From Vulcanimicrobiota bacterium (GTDB lineage Bacteria > Vulcanimicrobiota > Vulcanimicrobiia > Vulcanimicrobiales > Vulcanimicrobiaceae), in the NCBI GenBank assembly GCA_003151115.1, contig PLWS01000002.1:1-64000 (forward strand): a stretch of DNA of 64,000 bases, read 5' to 3'. Positions within the stretch are counted from its first letter, which is position 1, and the number at the start of each line of letters is the position of its first letter. The position numbers were made by a program, and so were the translations under genes. Positions 41,957 through 50,165 of the stretch are shown in pieces. The notes under the pieces are model-generated. The model did no database searches, was not told the DNA's origin, and was given only the letters and a program-made list of their open reading frames with translations.

Positions 41957-42528
41957 CAGCTTTCATTGTTGCGCAACGGATGATCGCTCGGGATCTCGCC
42001 GCAACGCGGGCAACGCCGCGACGTGACCCGATCGCCGCACGCGCAAACCCAGCCGATCAGCCGCGCCGGCGATCCTGCGGCCAAAGCATAGTCGGGAACG
42101 TCATGCCGCACGACCGAACCCGCGCCGATCATCGCCCAGCGGCCAATCGTTATGCCGGGAAGAATGGTGGAGTTCGCGCCGATCGCCGCGCCGTCCGCGA
42201 CGGAAATTGACCCGGCTTCCCAATCTTCGTCTCCCAATAGCTTGAATTGCGGGTCGGTGGCACGCGGCCGCATGTCGTTCGCGAAGACCACGTGCGGGCC
42301 GGCGAAGACTCCGCGGCCGAGCCTTGCGCCGCGATAGATGCAGGCATAGTTCTGCAGCTTGCAGTCGTCACCGATCGGCACATCGGCGTCGACGTACACG
42401 CCTTTGCCCAAAATGCAGCGTTCGCCGATGCTCGCACCTTTGCGAACGTGAACGTCGTGCCAAATGCGCGACCCGTCGCCGATCGTGACGCCCTCCTCGA
42501 TCAGCGCGCTTTCGTGCACATAGATCAT
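41956..42528 (-). CDS. WbpD/WlbB-like hexapeptide N-acetyltransferase
   Basis: The 190-residue protein is a left-handed beta-helix acyltransferase (repeats such as IGDGSRIW, IGERCILGKG, LGRGVFAG, IGANSTILPG, IGAGSVVRHDV). It has the FANDMRPRA segment typical of UDP-2-acetamido-3-amino-glucuronate N-acetyltransferases (WbpD/WlbB). The C-terminus carries four cysteines in two CxC/CxxC pairs (WVCACG, CPRCG), a probable zinc ribbon. It overlaps both neighbours by one to four bases. Acetylation of the 3-amino group in the diacetamido uronate pathway is the expected reaction. Confidence 0.87.
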   Translation of the reverse strand: MIYVHESALIEEGVTIGDGSRIWHDVHVRKGASIGERCILGKGVYVDADVPIGDDCKLQNYACIYRGARLGRGVFAGPHVVFANDMRPRATDPQFKLLGDEDWEAGSISVADGAAIGANSTILPGITIGRWAMIGAGSVVRHDVPDYALAAGSPARLIGWVCACGDRVTSRRCPRCGEIPSDHPLRNNES

Positions 42529-43517
42529 GTGGTCGCGCCCAAGCGCAGCTTACTTTCGATCATCTCGGTGGCTTCCAGCGCGATCCGCAGCGACCCAAGC
42601 GCGATTTCGGGATCCGGACACTCGGCGCCGTGCAGCAGACTGACGAATTTCTCGAGCTCGAGGCGTAGTGGTTCGCGGCGAACGACGGGACACTCGAGCA
42701 GCACGCCTTCCTCGTATTGCGTGATGAAATCCTCATAGCTCTCGGTTACCACGAAGTCCCGGCCGGGCGCAAAATGCGTCTGCTGGCGCAGATAGTCGAC
42801 CTGCAGAAAGCCTGCCAAACCAGTAATCGTCATGTCGCGAATCTTGACCGGCGTTACCCAGTTGACCAGCGCGTTTGCGGCGACTCCGCCGGCATCCATC
42901 GTCAAACTCGCGTAATCGATCCGGTCGTTGAATACCGCCATGCCGCCTTGCGCGTCGAGCAGCGTGAGATTGGTTTGCAGCAGGAACGAGATGAGATCGA
43001 TATCATGCACGCCGATGTCGACGATGACGTTCGCGTCCCGCACGCGCGCCGGCCAGGTTCCGACGCGCCGCGTCGTAACCTGTAGCGGCGTGCCGACCAA
43101 GCCGTCCCGGATCAAACCCTGGGCGGCGATGACGGCCGGATTGAAACGCTCGACGTAGCCGACCATCAGCGGGAGGCCGCGGCTGCGGCTGCGTGCGATA
43201 ATCTGGGTTCCTTGTTCGATCGTTTGGGCGATCGGTTTTTCGATGAGCACTCCAATCCCGGCATCGATCAGTTGGAGGGAAATAGGATAATGCAGTGCCG
43301 TGGGCACGCTCACGACGGCACCATCCAACGGATTCTTCAGGAGATCCTCAACCGATAAAAAGGTCCGATAGCCGCGCGATTCGGCGCTCGTGCGCGCCTC
43401 GGGCAGCGGATCGACGACGCCGGCGAAATCAACGCCTTCGATGTTCGCCAGGTTGCGCGCGTGCTGGCGTCCGATGGCGCCGAAGCCGACGACCGCGATC
43501 GCGAGTTTGGCGCTCAT
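42525..43517 (-). CDS. WbpB/WlbA-like Gfo/Idh/MocA oxidoreductase
   Basis: The 330-residue NAD-dependent enzyme starts with AVVGFGAIGRQHARNL (Rossmann motif). It has VLIEKPIAQT, the conserved lysine motif of the family, and VDIGVHDIDL. In combination with the WbpE and WbpD neighbours it should oxidise the 3-hydroxyl of UDP-GlcNAc-uronate to the 3-keto form. The UDP-GlcNAc 6-dehydrogenase (WbpA) needed before this step is not in the window and must be encoded elsewhere. Confidence 0.87.
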   Translation of the reverse strand: MSAKLAIAVVGFGAIGRQHARNLANIEGVDFAGVVDPLPEARTSAESRGYRTFLSVEDLLKNPLDGAVVSVPTALHYPISLQLIDAGIGVLIEKPIAQTIEQGTQIIARSRSRGLPLMVGYVERFNPAVIAAQGLIRDGLVGTPLQVTTRRVGTWPARVRDANVIVDIGVHDIDLISFLLQTNLTLLDAQGGMAVFNDRIDYASLTMDAGGVAANALVNWVTPVKIRDMTITGLAGFLQVDYLRQQTHFAPGRDFVVTESYEDFITQYEEGVLLECPVVRREPLRLELEKFVSLLHGAECPDPEIALGSLRIALEATEMIESKLRLGATT

Positions 43518-44614
43518 GCTCCGACCGCCGACTTGAAAGCCGAGACGACGCGCGCGCGATCGGCTTGCGACAAGTGGGGGTGGACCGGCAGGGAAAGAAC
43601 CTGCGCTGCGATCCGTTCGGCGACCGGGAATTCGCCGGCCCTCTGCGGTCCGCCGAAGAGCGGCTGCAGGTGGAGTGGCTTCCTATAATAGACCCCGCTG
43701 CCGACGCCCTTTTCAGCGAGTGCGGATCGGACTTCATCGCGGCCGCGCCGATTCGGCGTCGCGGCTCTGTCAATCAAGACCGCGTAATGGTGGTACACGT
43801 GTACCGCGTTCCCAGGGGCGCACGGCAGCGTGACGCCGGGAACGCCGGCGAGCTGTTCGTCGTAGAACGCCGCGTTCGCGCGGCGGGCTTGCGTGATCGC
43901 GTTCAAGCGGTTCAGCTGCGCGCGGCCGATTGCCGCCAGCACTTCCGTGAGGCGGTAATTGTAGCCGAGCTCCGCAAACTCGTCGCCAACCTGTCCATGT
44001 TGACGAAAGCGGCGCGCAGAATCCGCGATCGCGTCATCGTTGGTCGCCAGCGCGCCGCCTTCGCCCATGACGAGGTTCTTCGTCGCGTAGAACGAGAAGG
44101 CCGCCGCATCGCACTCGGCGCCCACCGGCTTGCCGTCGCGTTCGGATCCGATCGCCTGGCATGCATCCTCGACGATCGCGATGCCGCGCGAGCGCAACGT
44201 ATCCGCGCCGGCGCAATCGCACGGCAGTCCGAACAGATCGACCGCGATGACCGCCTTGGTTGCCGGCGTTGCGGCCGCTGCATAACTGGCGAGATCGACG
44301 TTGTACGTCCGCGGATCGATGTCGACGAAGCGCACTTTCGCGCGCTGCATCAAGACCGTCGATGCGGTTGCGGCGAACGTGAACGGGGTCGTCAAGACTT
44401 CGTCGCCCTCACCGACGCCAACGGCTTTCAACGCGCAGTGCACGGCGGCGGTTCCCGAATTCACCGCCACGACGTGACGGACGCCCAACAGCTTCGCGAA
44501 TTCGCTCTCGAATGACGCACCGACCGCGCCTTGCGAGAGCTGCCTCGAGCGCAGCACATCGATCGCGGCGGCGATCTCCTCTTCTCCGAGGTTCGGCACA
44601 ATAAGTTCAATCAT
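43514..44614 (-). CDS. WbpE-like sugar aminotransferase
   Basis: The 366-residue PLP enzyme begins at ATG 44614 (MIELIVPNLGEEE), overlapping the flippase stop in TGATG. It has VNSGTAAVHCALKAVGVGEG, EDACQAIGSE and FSFYATKNLVMGEGG with the PLP lysine at K179. It belongs to the DegT/DnrJ/EryC1 family. With WbpB it forms the 3-amino-uronate intermediate. It differs clearly from the PseC-like aminotransferase at 23193-24371, so two distinct amino sugars are probably made by the locus. Confidence 0.87.
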   Translation of the reverse strand: MIELIVPNLGEEEIAAAIDVLRSRQLSQGAVGASFESEFAKLLGVRHVVAVNSGTAAVHCALKAVGVGEGDEVLTTPFTFAATASTVLMQRAKVRFVDIDPRTYNVDLASYAAAATPATKAVIAVDLFGLPCDCAGADTLRSRGIAIVEDACQAIGSERDGKPVGAECDAAAFSFYATKNLVMGEGGALATNDDAIADSARRFRQHGQVGDEFAELGYNYRLTEVLAAIGRAQLNRLNAITQARRANAAFYDEQLAGVPGVTLPCAPGNAVHVYHHYAVLIDRAATPNRRGRDEVRSALAEKGVGSGVYYRKPLHLQPLFGGPQRAGEFPVAERIAAQVLSLPVHPHLSQADRARVVSAFKSAVGA

Positions 44615-45876
44615 CAGCGCACTGCCGGAAATGGCCGGCGCATTCGTCCGTCGAGCAGCAACGCCGTAACCGTCAGGGCGAGTGCGGAGCAATGTCCGGC
44701 GATGAGCACGGAGATTACGTTGTCGATCGAGCCATGATACACCGTGATGGCACCAATCTCCAACAGTTCGATTGCAATCAAAGGAACCACGAAAGCGAAT
44801 CGATGCGTGCCGATCCCGTAGTTCGCAACGATTGTGGTCAGCGCAAGCGCGGTAATCGCCACGCCGTAGCGGAGCATGTAGGGTGTCGCGGCGATCGCTG
44901 CCTTGCCCGCGATCGCTGCGAGAATCAAGGCGGGGACAAACCGGATCAGCGTGAGTTCGATTAGGCAAACGCTCAAGCCGGCGAGGAGCATCATCATGAG
45001 CAGCGGTGCGGTGGTGCGCTTTTGACTGCTCAGTTTCGCCGCTTTCGCGATCAGCACCAAAGGAATGAAGGCGATGCTGAAGATCACGACACGCCCCACG
45101 ATCGATAGGGCGCTGTAGATTCCCGCGGTTGCGGGCGGCAGAAAGTGCCGCACGAGGATGATGTCGGCCCACGACATCGCCGCCAATCCGCCCAGCGCGA
45201 GCGTCGTCCCAATCGATTTTGCCAGTACCCTGCGCATGTCGAGGTGCGCGTGGTTGGCTGAAGCGGTCTTGCGCGCCCATCCCAAACAGAACAGGAATCC
45301 ACCGGCGACGCCGCAGACGTTGCCGAAGATCGCACTGTGCAGGCCGCCCCAAAGGACGATCAACGTAAGCCCAAAGATGAGGTTGCCGCCGGCTTCGCAG
45401 ATCAGCGAAGCTGCAAGGACGCCGAAGCGCTGCTCACCCTGCAAGAGCCCGCGCAGCGAGGCCGCCGCGAAACCGAAAGCGATGACGAGGATCGCGAAGA
45501 ATGCCGGCGCTAGCTCGCGCAGATCCAGATAGTTCTTCAAGAGCGGCGCAAAAGCGCTGCCCACCAGCACGATGCCGCCGCCGGCGATCAGCGCAAGCTT
45601 GATGACCGATCGATTCAACGCGCCGGCGCTCCCGGGATCTCTCCCAATCGATTCGCCGGCCAGCACCGTGACGACAGCTTGCAAAACGTTCGCGGGAACG
45701 CTGCAGATCAGCACGAGCGCGAGCATCGCCGCGAGCGCGCTGTAGGTCTGCAGACCGAGCAACCGGATCGCTCCGAAGTGGAATCCGAAATTGGCAGCAT
45801 TCACGAACGCGGTCGCACCGAACACCAGGGCTGTATGACGAAGCGTTTCGCGATGCTCGCCGGGCGAGCTGTGCAT
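44614..45876 (-). CDS. Wzx-like polysaccharide flippase
   Basis: This 420-residue protein has about twelve hydrophobic helices in pairs (for example TYSALAAMLALVLICSVPANVLQAVVTVLAGE at the N-terminal part, read as separate helices). It has the general build of the MATE/Wzx polysaccharide exporter superfamily. ATG 45876 opens the minus-strand ten-gene operon; a longer frame to 46074 would overlap the divergent gene. It should turn over lipid-linked repeat units to the outer face for polymerisation by an O-antigen-ligase-type protein such as that at 50036-51382. Confidence 0.75.
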   Translation of the reverse strand: MHSSPGEHRETLRHTALVFGATAFVNAANFGFHFGAIRLLGLQTYSALAAMLALVLICSVPANVLQAVVTVLAGESIGRDPGSAGALNRSVIKLALIAGGGIVLVGSAFAPLLKNYLDLRELAPAFFAILVIAFGFAAASLRGLLQGEQRFGVLAASLICEAGGNLIFGLTLIVLWGGLHSAIFGNVCGVAGGFLFCLGWARKTASANHAHLDMRRVLAKSIGTTLALGGLAAMSWADIILVRHFLPPATAGIYSALSIVGRVVIFSIAFIPLVLIAKAAKLSSQKRTTAPLLMMMLLAGLSVCLIELTLIRFVPALILAAIAGKAAIAATPYMLRYGVAITALALTTIVANYGIGTHRFAFVVPLIAIELLEIGAITVYHGSIDNVISVLIAGHCSALALTVTALLLDGRMRRPFPAVR

Positions 45877-45960
45877 TTTCCGTAGTGCTTCGCCCGAAGG
45901 GGCGCAGCTCCCCGGCACGAAACGGACGGCGGCTTGGAAGCTGTACATGCCAATTCGGAC

Positions 45961-46728
45961 ATGGCGATTCGCCCGATGATCCTTTCCGGTCATCAACCCG
46001 CCTATCTGCCATGGCTTGGGTTCATCCACAAAATGGCTATCAGCGATACCTTTTGCGTGCTCGATACGGTCCAATATAGTAGCGGAGATTTCATCAATCG
46101 CAACCGGATCAAGACGGCTCGAGGACCTCTTTGGTTAAGCGTTCCCGTCTACTCTCACGGCAAGCCGCGCATATGCGACGTACGAATCAGTGAAATCAAT
46201 TGGCACAGGAAGCATCTCGCCACGATAGCAAACGCATACGTTAAAGCACCGTACTATGATTGTTACATAAGCGAATTCCAAGAAGTTCTCACGAAACGTT
46301 ACGTGTTCCTCACGGATTTAACGGGTGCCCTGTTGCGCGTCCTTGTTCGATTGCTTGAAATCGGTGTTCGGCTAGTTGTGGCTAGCGATTATGATTTTGT
46401 CGGTAAGAAATCCGATTGCATCATTGGCATGTGCACCAAGCTGGGAGCAACTACGTGCATTTTCGGCTCGCAAGGACGGAATTATGCAGACTTGCCGGCA
46501 TTTGCATCTGCCGGTATCAACGTTGTTTTCCAAGAATACGGGCATCCGGTCTACCGTCAGTGTTATGGCGCTTTCATGCCGAGGCTGTCGGTCATCGACC
46601 TGCTCTTCAACGAAGGCCCGCGCAGCCTCGAGATACTCTTGAGCGGCAACGACCGGTACGCGAATACCGCAAAGTGCCCCGGCGAGAGCGAATGGCGAAT
46701 CTCTGCCAGTGTGGAGAAGCTGCGCTGA
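45961..46728 (+). CDS. WbqC-family protein
   Basis: The 255-residue protein contains the hallmark GHQPAYLPWLGFIHKM near its start and IDLLFNEGP near its end, typical of WbqC proteins in O-antigen and related sugar clusters. Their reaction is not well established. The final 30 residues lie opposite the methyltransferase gene (46563-46728) and do not look like family sequence, so the original stop may have been lost. Codon use here and in the next genes up to about 48.4 kb is more AT-rich than in the flanking operons, which suggests acquisition as a block. ATG 45961 is a choice; 45976 is possible. Confidence 0.78.
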   Translation: MAIRPMILSGHQPAYLPWLGFIHKMAISDTFCVLDTVQYSSGDFINRNRIKTARGPLWLSVPVYSHGKPRICDVRISEINWHRKHLATIANAYVKAPYYDCYISEFQEVLTKRYVFLTDLTGALLRVLVRLLEIGVRLVVASDYDFVGKKSDCIIGMCTKLGATTCIFGSQGRNYADLPAFASAGINVVFQEYGHPVYRQCYGAFMPRLSVIDLLFNEGPRSLEILLSGNDRYANTAKCPGESEWRISASVEKLR

Positions 46729-47273
46729 ACGAAGGCGAGTATTTCAGAGGGGTCTTGATGGTATTCCTGCGATTCTTGGCCTTTTGCAAACGTTGACAAG
46801 AAATCGACCGCCATGCCGCGTCTTGCAATGCCGTACAGAGCGCGCAGCATGTGTTGTACATATTCTTTCCACGCGCGTTTCGGAGCGTTCATGCGCAGGT
46901 TGAAGGTTCCGGAAGCGAGTACGTAATCGTATCGCCTTTTCGGTGGCGATAGCAAAATGTCGCGGCACTCCACTGCGAGTTCCAGGTTTCTCTGCCGTGC
47001 TCTCTCGACCATCCGGGGATTGATGTCGCACCCATAATACCGTGCGAAATGGTTGTTTTCTCTTAAGAAGTCACGCAAATGCCCAAGCCCGCAACCGACG
47101 TCGTAAACCGTAAAGGGCTGCTTTTCGTGCGCAAAAATCTGCGTGACCTCAAAAAATTTGCGTTCTTGACTCTCGGCATTGCGCCAGCCGACGGCCTGGC
47201 CGTCGTTGCCGTTCTTGTCGAGCAAGCCGTCATAATAGCGGATTATGTTGTGCATATCGATGGAATTCGGCAT
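46563..47273 (-). CDS. SAM-dependent methyltransferase
   Basis: The 236-residue protein has the class I motif VYDVGCGLGHLRDFL and the acidic motif II YYGCDINPRMVERAR. ATG 47273 is preceded by AAGGATC; a start at 47339 would reach into the divergent gene. The true domain seems to end near GHFAVFAYR. The following 40 or so residues (RSLPLKSISRLRG...) are antisense to WbqC and probably an accidental extension. Its acceptor, most likely a sugar or a sugar amine, is unknown. Confidence 0.72.
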   Translation of the reverse strand: MPNSIDMHNIIRYYDGLLDKNGNDGQAVGWRNAESQERKFFEVTQIFAHEKQPFTVYDVGCGLGHLRDFLRENNHFARYYGCDINPRMVERARQRNLELAVECRDILLSPPKRRYDYVLASGTFNLRMNAPKRAWKEYVQHMLRALYGIARRGMAVDFLSTFAKGQESQEYHQDPSEILAFVQRSFSTLAEIRHSLSPGHFAVFAYRSLPLKSISRLRGPSLKSRSMTDSLGMKAP

Positions 47274-47337
47274 ATCAACTGATCCTTGTAGGGAAGCAAT
47301 AAATGCGCTGCGAATCGTCGTTGGTAAGAAGTAAAAC

Positions 47338-48477
47338 ATGAAGCTGTCGATCTATATTGCAACGCGAAACGGCTCCTCGAGAAATCCGCCCGGAACTTTC
47401 GCAAATCTGCTTCAACAATTCAAAGAGCTCGCCGACGACTTGGTCGTGCTTGTGGACGACACTTCGACCGACGATACGTTCGAGATTGCCAAGGGATTCA
47501 CGAAGAGCGTGTACTCCTTCGCGCACGATCCCTTATTCATCGAGATGCGCAGGCAAAGCTTCTATCGGTGCAACGGAGATTGGATCTTCGCAGCCGACGA
47601 TGACGACAAGCTGAGTTCGCTTTGGACCCGGCCGGTCTTCGAAAGACTCATGAGATTGCGCAGCGTGACGCACTATTGGGTTCCCACGCGGTACCTTGTT
47701 AGTGAAGATCTCTATCTTTCCACGGCGCCGTATATTGGTCATTGCAGCGCGTCGTTCTACCGCAATATCGAGTCGATTGCCGTGCTTCCGTCAAAACTGC
47801 ATCAGCAGATGGCATTTGCAGGCGAACCGGCATACCTCGCGGGCCTTTATACGGACGCTATGAATTTCGCTTGGTCCGACAGAAACACCCGCGAAGCAAC
47901 GCTACGTACGTACGATGAGGCATATGACGAATGGGGCACGGGGTTCGATCAGACGCGGTTCTATCTGTACGAAGATTATTACTTCGAGACGCGGCGGATA
48001 GATGATTCAAAAATGCCGATGATCATGGAATCCATAAAAAAGAAAGCCATTGCACGTGGGATTTCCATGCAAGTCTTGGATTGTCCCGAGAGCATGACCA
48101 TCGGCCAAACGTACTGGATTACCGTGCGAATCGTCAATAATTCGGATCGCGCGCTTCTGCCGCAAAGCGAATTCATCAGATGGGGAACGCTGGCTCTTTC
48201 CTATCACTGGTTGGCCGGCTCGGAGAAAACGGCCGACGAATCCAACCTACGCACGCCCTTTCCGGCCAGAGTTTTGCCGAAGCATCAACACGACGCATTG
48301 GTAAAGGTGAAGGCGCCCGGCACGCCGGGAACCTATGGGCTGCGGCTCGACATCCTTGAAGAGCAGCGCTGGTTCTTTGACGTTCAGGATGGCGGTCTTT
48401 ACGAGACGCGCAGCGTCGAGGTGCAAGCATTGGTGTGGCCGCCGCAAATCGAACCGCACGCGAAACCTCGTGGCTAG
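47338..48477 (+). CDS. GT-A glycosyltransferase with C-terminal beta domain
   Basis: In the 379-residue protein, residues 1-235 form a GT2-like fold with LSIYIATRNGSSRNPP at the start, LVDDTSTDDT, and the metal site FAADDDDKL. Residues about 245-370 are a separate beta-rich domain (MTIGQTYWITVRIVNNSDRA, VKAPGTPGTYGLRLDI) that resembles domains found attached to other polysaccharide enzymes. It overlaps the deacetylase gene by eight bases. The start at ATG 47338 is separated from the divergent methyltransferase by about 65 bases. Confidence 0.75.
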   Translation: MKLSIYIATRNGSSRNPPGTFANLLQQFKELADDLVVLVDDTSTDDTFEIAKGFTKSVYSFAHDPLFIEMRRQSFYRCNGDWIFAADDDDKLSSLWTRPVFERLMRLRSVTHYWVPTRYLVSEDLYLSTAPYIGHCSASFYRNIESIAVLPSKLHQQMAFAGEPAYLAGLYTDAMNFAWSDRNTREATLRTYDEAYDEWGTGFDQTRFYLYEDYYFETRRIDDSKMPMIMESIKKKAIARGISMQVLDCPESMTIGQTYWITVRIVNNSDRALLPQSEFIRWGTLALSYHWLAGSEKTADESNLRTPFPARVLPKHQHDALVKVKAPGTPGTYGLRLDILEEQRWFFDVQDGGLYETRSVEVQALVWPPQIEPHAKPRG

Positions 48478-49141
48478 CGTTCTGGTGGTAGCCGCCCATC
48501 CCGACGACGAGGTGCTGGGGTGCGGCGGGACTATCGCTCGCCACGTTGCCTTGGGTGACAGCGTCCACGTGGTTATTACTGGCGAAGGAATCATGGCCAG
48601 GCCCGGGGCGGACCCAGCGGAGCTCGGCGAACACAGGGAGGCCGCGTTTCGGGCAAACGACATCCTCGGCGTGGAAACTCTGACGTTGCACGACTACCCC
48701 GACAATAGACTGGACTCGGTCGACAGGTTGGACGTCACGCAGTTCGTGGAATCACACGTTCGCAAGCATGCTCCGGCGATCGTCTACACGCACCATTGGG
48801 CCGACCTCAATCACGACCATACCCAACTGAGCGAATGCGTGGTGACTGCGTGCAGGCCGGTGCCCAAGCAGATGATCCGAAGAATTCTATGCTTTGAGGT
48901 CCCTTCCAGCACCGGTTGGCGGGGACCGCGCCGCGATGCGTTTGAGCCGAACTGGTTTATTGATATCTCGAAAACGTTAACCACCAAGCTGGCCGCGCTC
49001 GCCGAGTATGGCCACGAACTGCGCGATTTTCCGCATCCGCGGTCGGCAGAAGCGGTAACGCATTTGGCTCGCTGGCGCGGGGCGACCGCCGGCGTTGAAG
49101 CCGCCGAGGCCTTTGTGCTGGCTCGCAATCTCGATGTTTAA
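48470..49141 (+). CDS. PIG-L/LmbE-family N-deacetylase
   Basis: The 223-residue protein starts at GTG 48470 (VASVLVVAAHPDDEVLGCGG). AHPDDE is the zinc-binding motif of the family, and the second part is HHWADLNHDH. PIG-L proteins remove acetyl groups from GlcNAc-type sugars or related lipids. Here it may deacetylate an intermediate so that another acyl group can be attached. It overlaps the upstream gene by eight and the downstream dehydratase by eight bases, so the three genes form one operon. Confidence 0.85.
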   Translation: MASVLVVAAHPDDEVLGCGGTIARHVALGDSVHVVITGEGIMARPGADPAELGEHREAAFRANDILGVETLTLHDYPDNRLDSVDRLDVTQFVESHVRKHAPAIVYTHHWADLNHDHTQLSECVVTACRPVPKQMIRRILCFEVPSSTGWRGPRRDAFEPNWFIDISKTLTTKLAALAEYGHELRDFPHPRSAEAVTHLARWRGATAGVEAAEAFVLARNLDV

Positions 49142-50165
49142 CGATAAAGCTCTGCTCATAACGGGCGGAACGGGTTCGTTCGGCCAGGCATTTGTCAAGA
49201 CGGTGCTGGAGCGATTCATGCCGCGGCGGCTGATCGTTTTTTCTCGAGACGAACAAAAGCAGTACGAAATGGAACAAACGATCGGCCAGGGCGTCGTGCG
49301 ATATGTGCTTGGCGACGTGCGCGATCGCGAGCGTTTGCGGCGCGTCTCGGAAGGAATGGACGTCATCGTGCACGCCGCAGCTCTGAAGCAAGTACCGACT
49401 GCCGAGAACAACCCAATCGAAGCGGTTAAGACGAATATCTTGGGAGCGGAGAACGTGATATTTGCGGCCGCGGACAATCAGGTTTCCCGCGTCATAGCCT
49501 TATCGACGGATAAGGCCGTCAACCCGATCAACCTCTACGGCGCCACGAAACTCGTCTCCGATAAACTCTTTGTTGCCGCCAACGGGGGCGACGACAAAGG
49601 CCGGCACACAAAATTCTCGGTGGTTCGATACGGAAATGTCTTTACGTCTCGCGGCTCGGTCGTTCCGTACTTCATAAGGTTGGCATCGGAGGGAGCAACG
49701 GAGCTTCCCATCACCGATACGCGCATGACCAGATTTTGGATTACGCTGCAAGAGGGCGTTGATTTTGTGCTTGGCTGCCTGGAGCGGATGTATGGCGGCG
49801 AAATATTGGTGCCGCGTATTCCGTCGGTGCGCATGATTGACGTTGCCAAAGCCGTTGCACCGAAGCTCGGCATCAAAGTCGTCGGGATCCGTCCCGGCGA
49901 GAAGCTCCATGAAACGCTCTGTCCGCGCGACGAATCTCATCTCACGCTGCGTTTTGCAAATCATTACGTTATCTGCCCGTCGATCGCAATGCCGAACGCG
50001 CGGGACTATCGCACGGACGCGTCGGGCGCGCAGGGTCAACCCATCGAAGACGGCTTCGCGTACGACTCGGAAACCAACGAGCGTTTCTTGACGCCCGAGG
50101 AAATAGCAAGATCCGCCGCCGCGAGTCCCAGCAGAATCATCCACTCCATGCCGACCTTCGGATAG
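49134..50165 (+). CDS. PseB/CapD-like UDP-HexNAc 4,6-dehydratase
   Basis: The 343-residue SDR enzyme has LITGGTGSFGQAFV, FSRDEQKQYEME, ALSTDKAVNPINLYGATK with the YxxxK pair, and RYGNVFTSRGSVVP, all characteristic of UDP-N-acetylglucosamine 4,6-dehydratases (PseB/FlaA1 group). Its keto product would be the substrate for the PseC-like aminotransferase at 23193-24371. The family sequence ends around ERFLTPEEIA. The last part overlaps the convergent ligase gene by 130 bases (50036-50165). Confidence 0.85.
   Translation: MFNDKALLITGGTGSFGQAFVKTVLERFMPRRLIVFSRDEQKQYEMEQTIGQGVVRYVLGDVRDRERLRRVSEGMDVIVHAAALKQVPTAENNPIEAVKTNILGAENVIFAAADNQVSRVIALSTDKAVNPINLYGATKLVSDKLFVAANGGDDKGRHTKFSVVRYGNVFTSRGSVVPYFIRLASEGATELPITDTRMTRFWITLQEGVDFVLGCLERMYGGEILVPRIPSVRMIDVAKAVAPKLGIKVVGIRPGEKLHETLCPRDESHLTLRFANHYVICPSIAMPNARDYRTDASGAQGQPIEDGFAYDSETNERFLTPEEIARSAAASPSRIIHSMPTFG

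Noticed and set aside
44615-45352. Long in-frame extension upstream of the WbpE-like aminotransferase
   Set aside because: It lies within the flippase gene in another frame, and the family start MIELIVPN at 44614 is exact.
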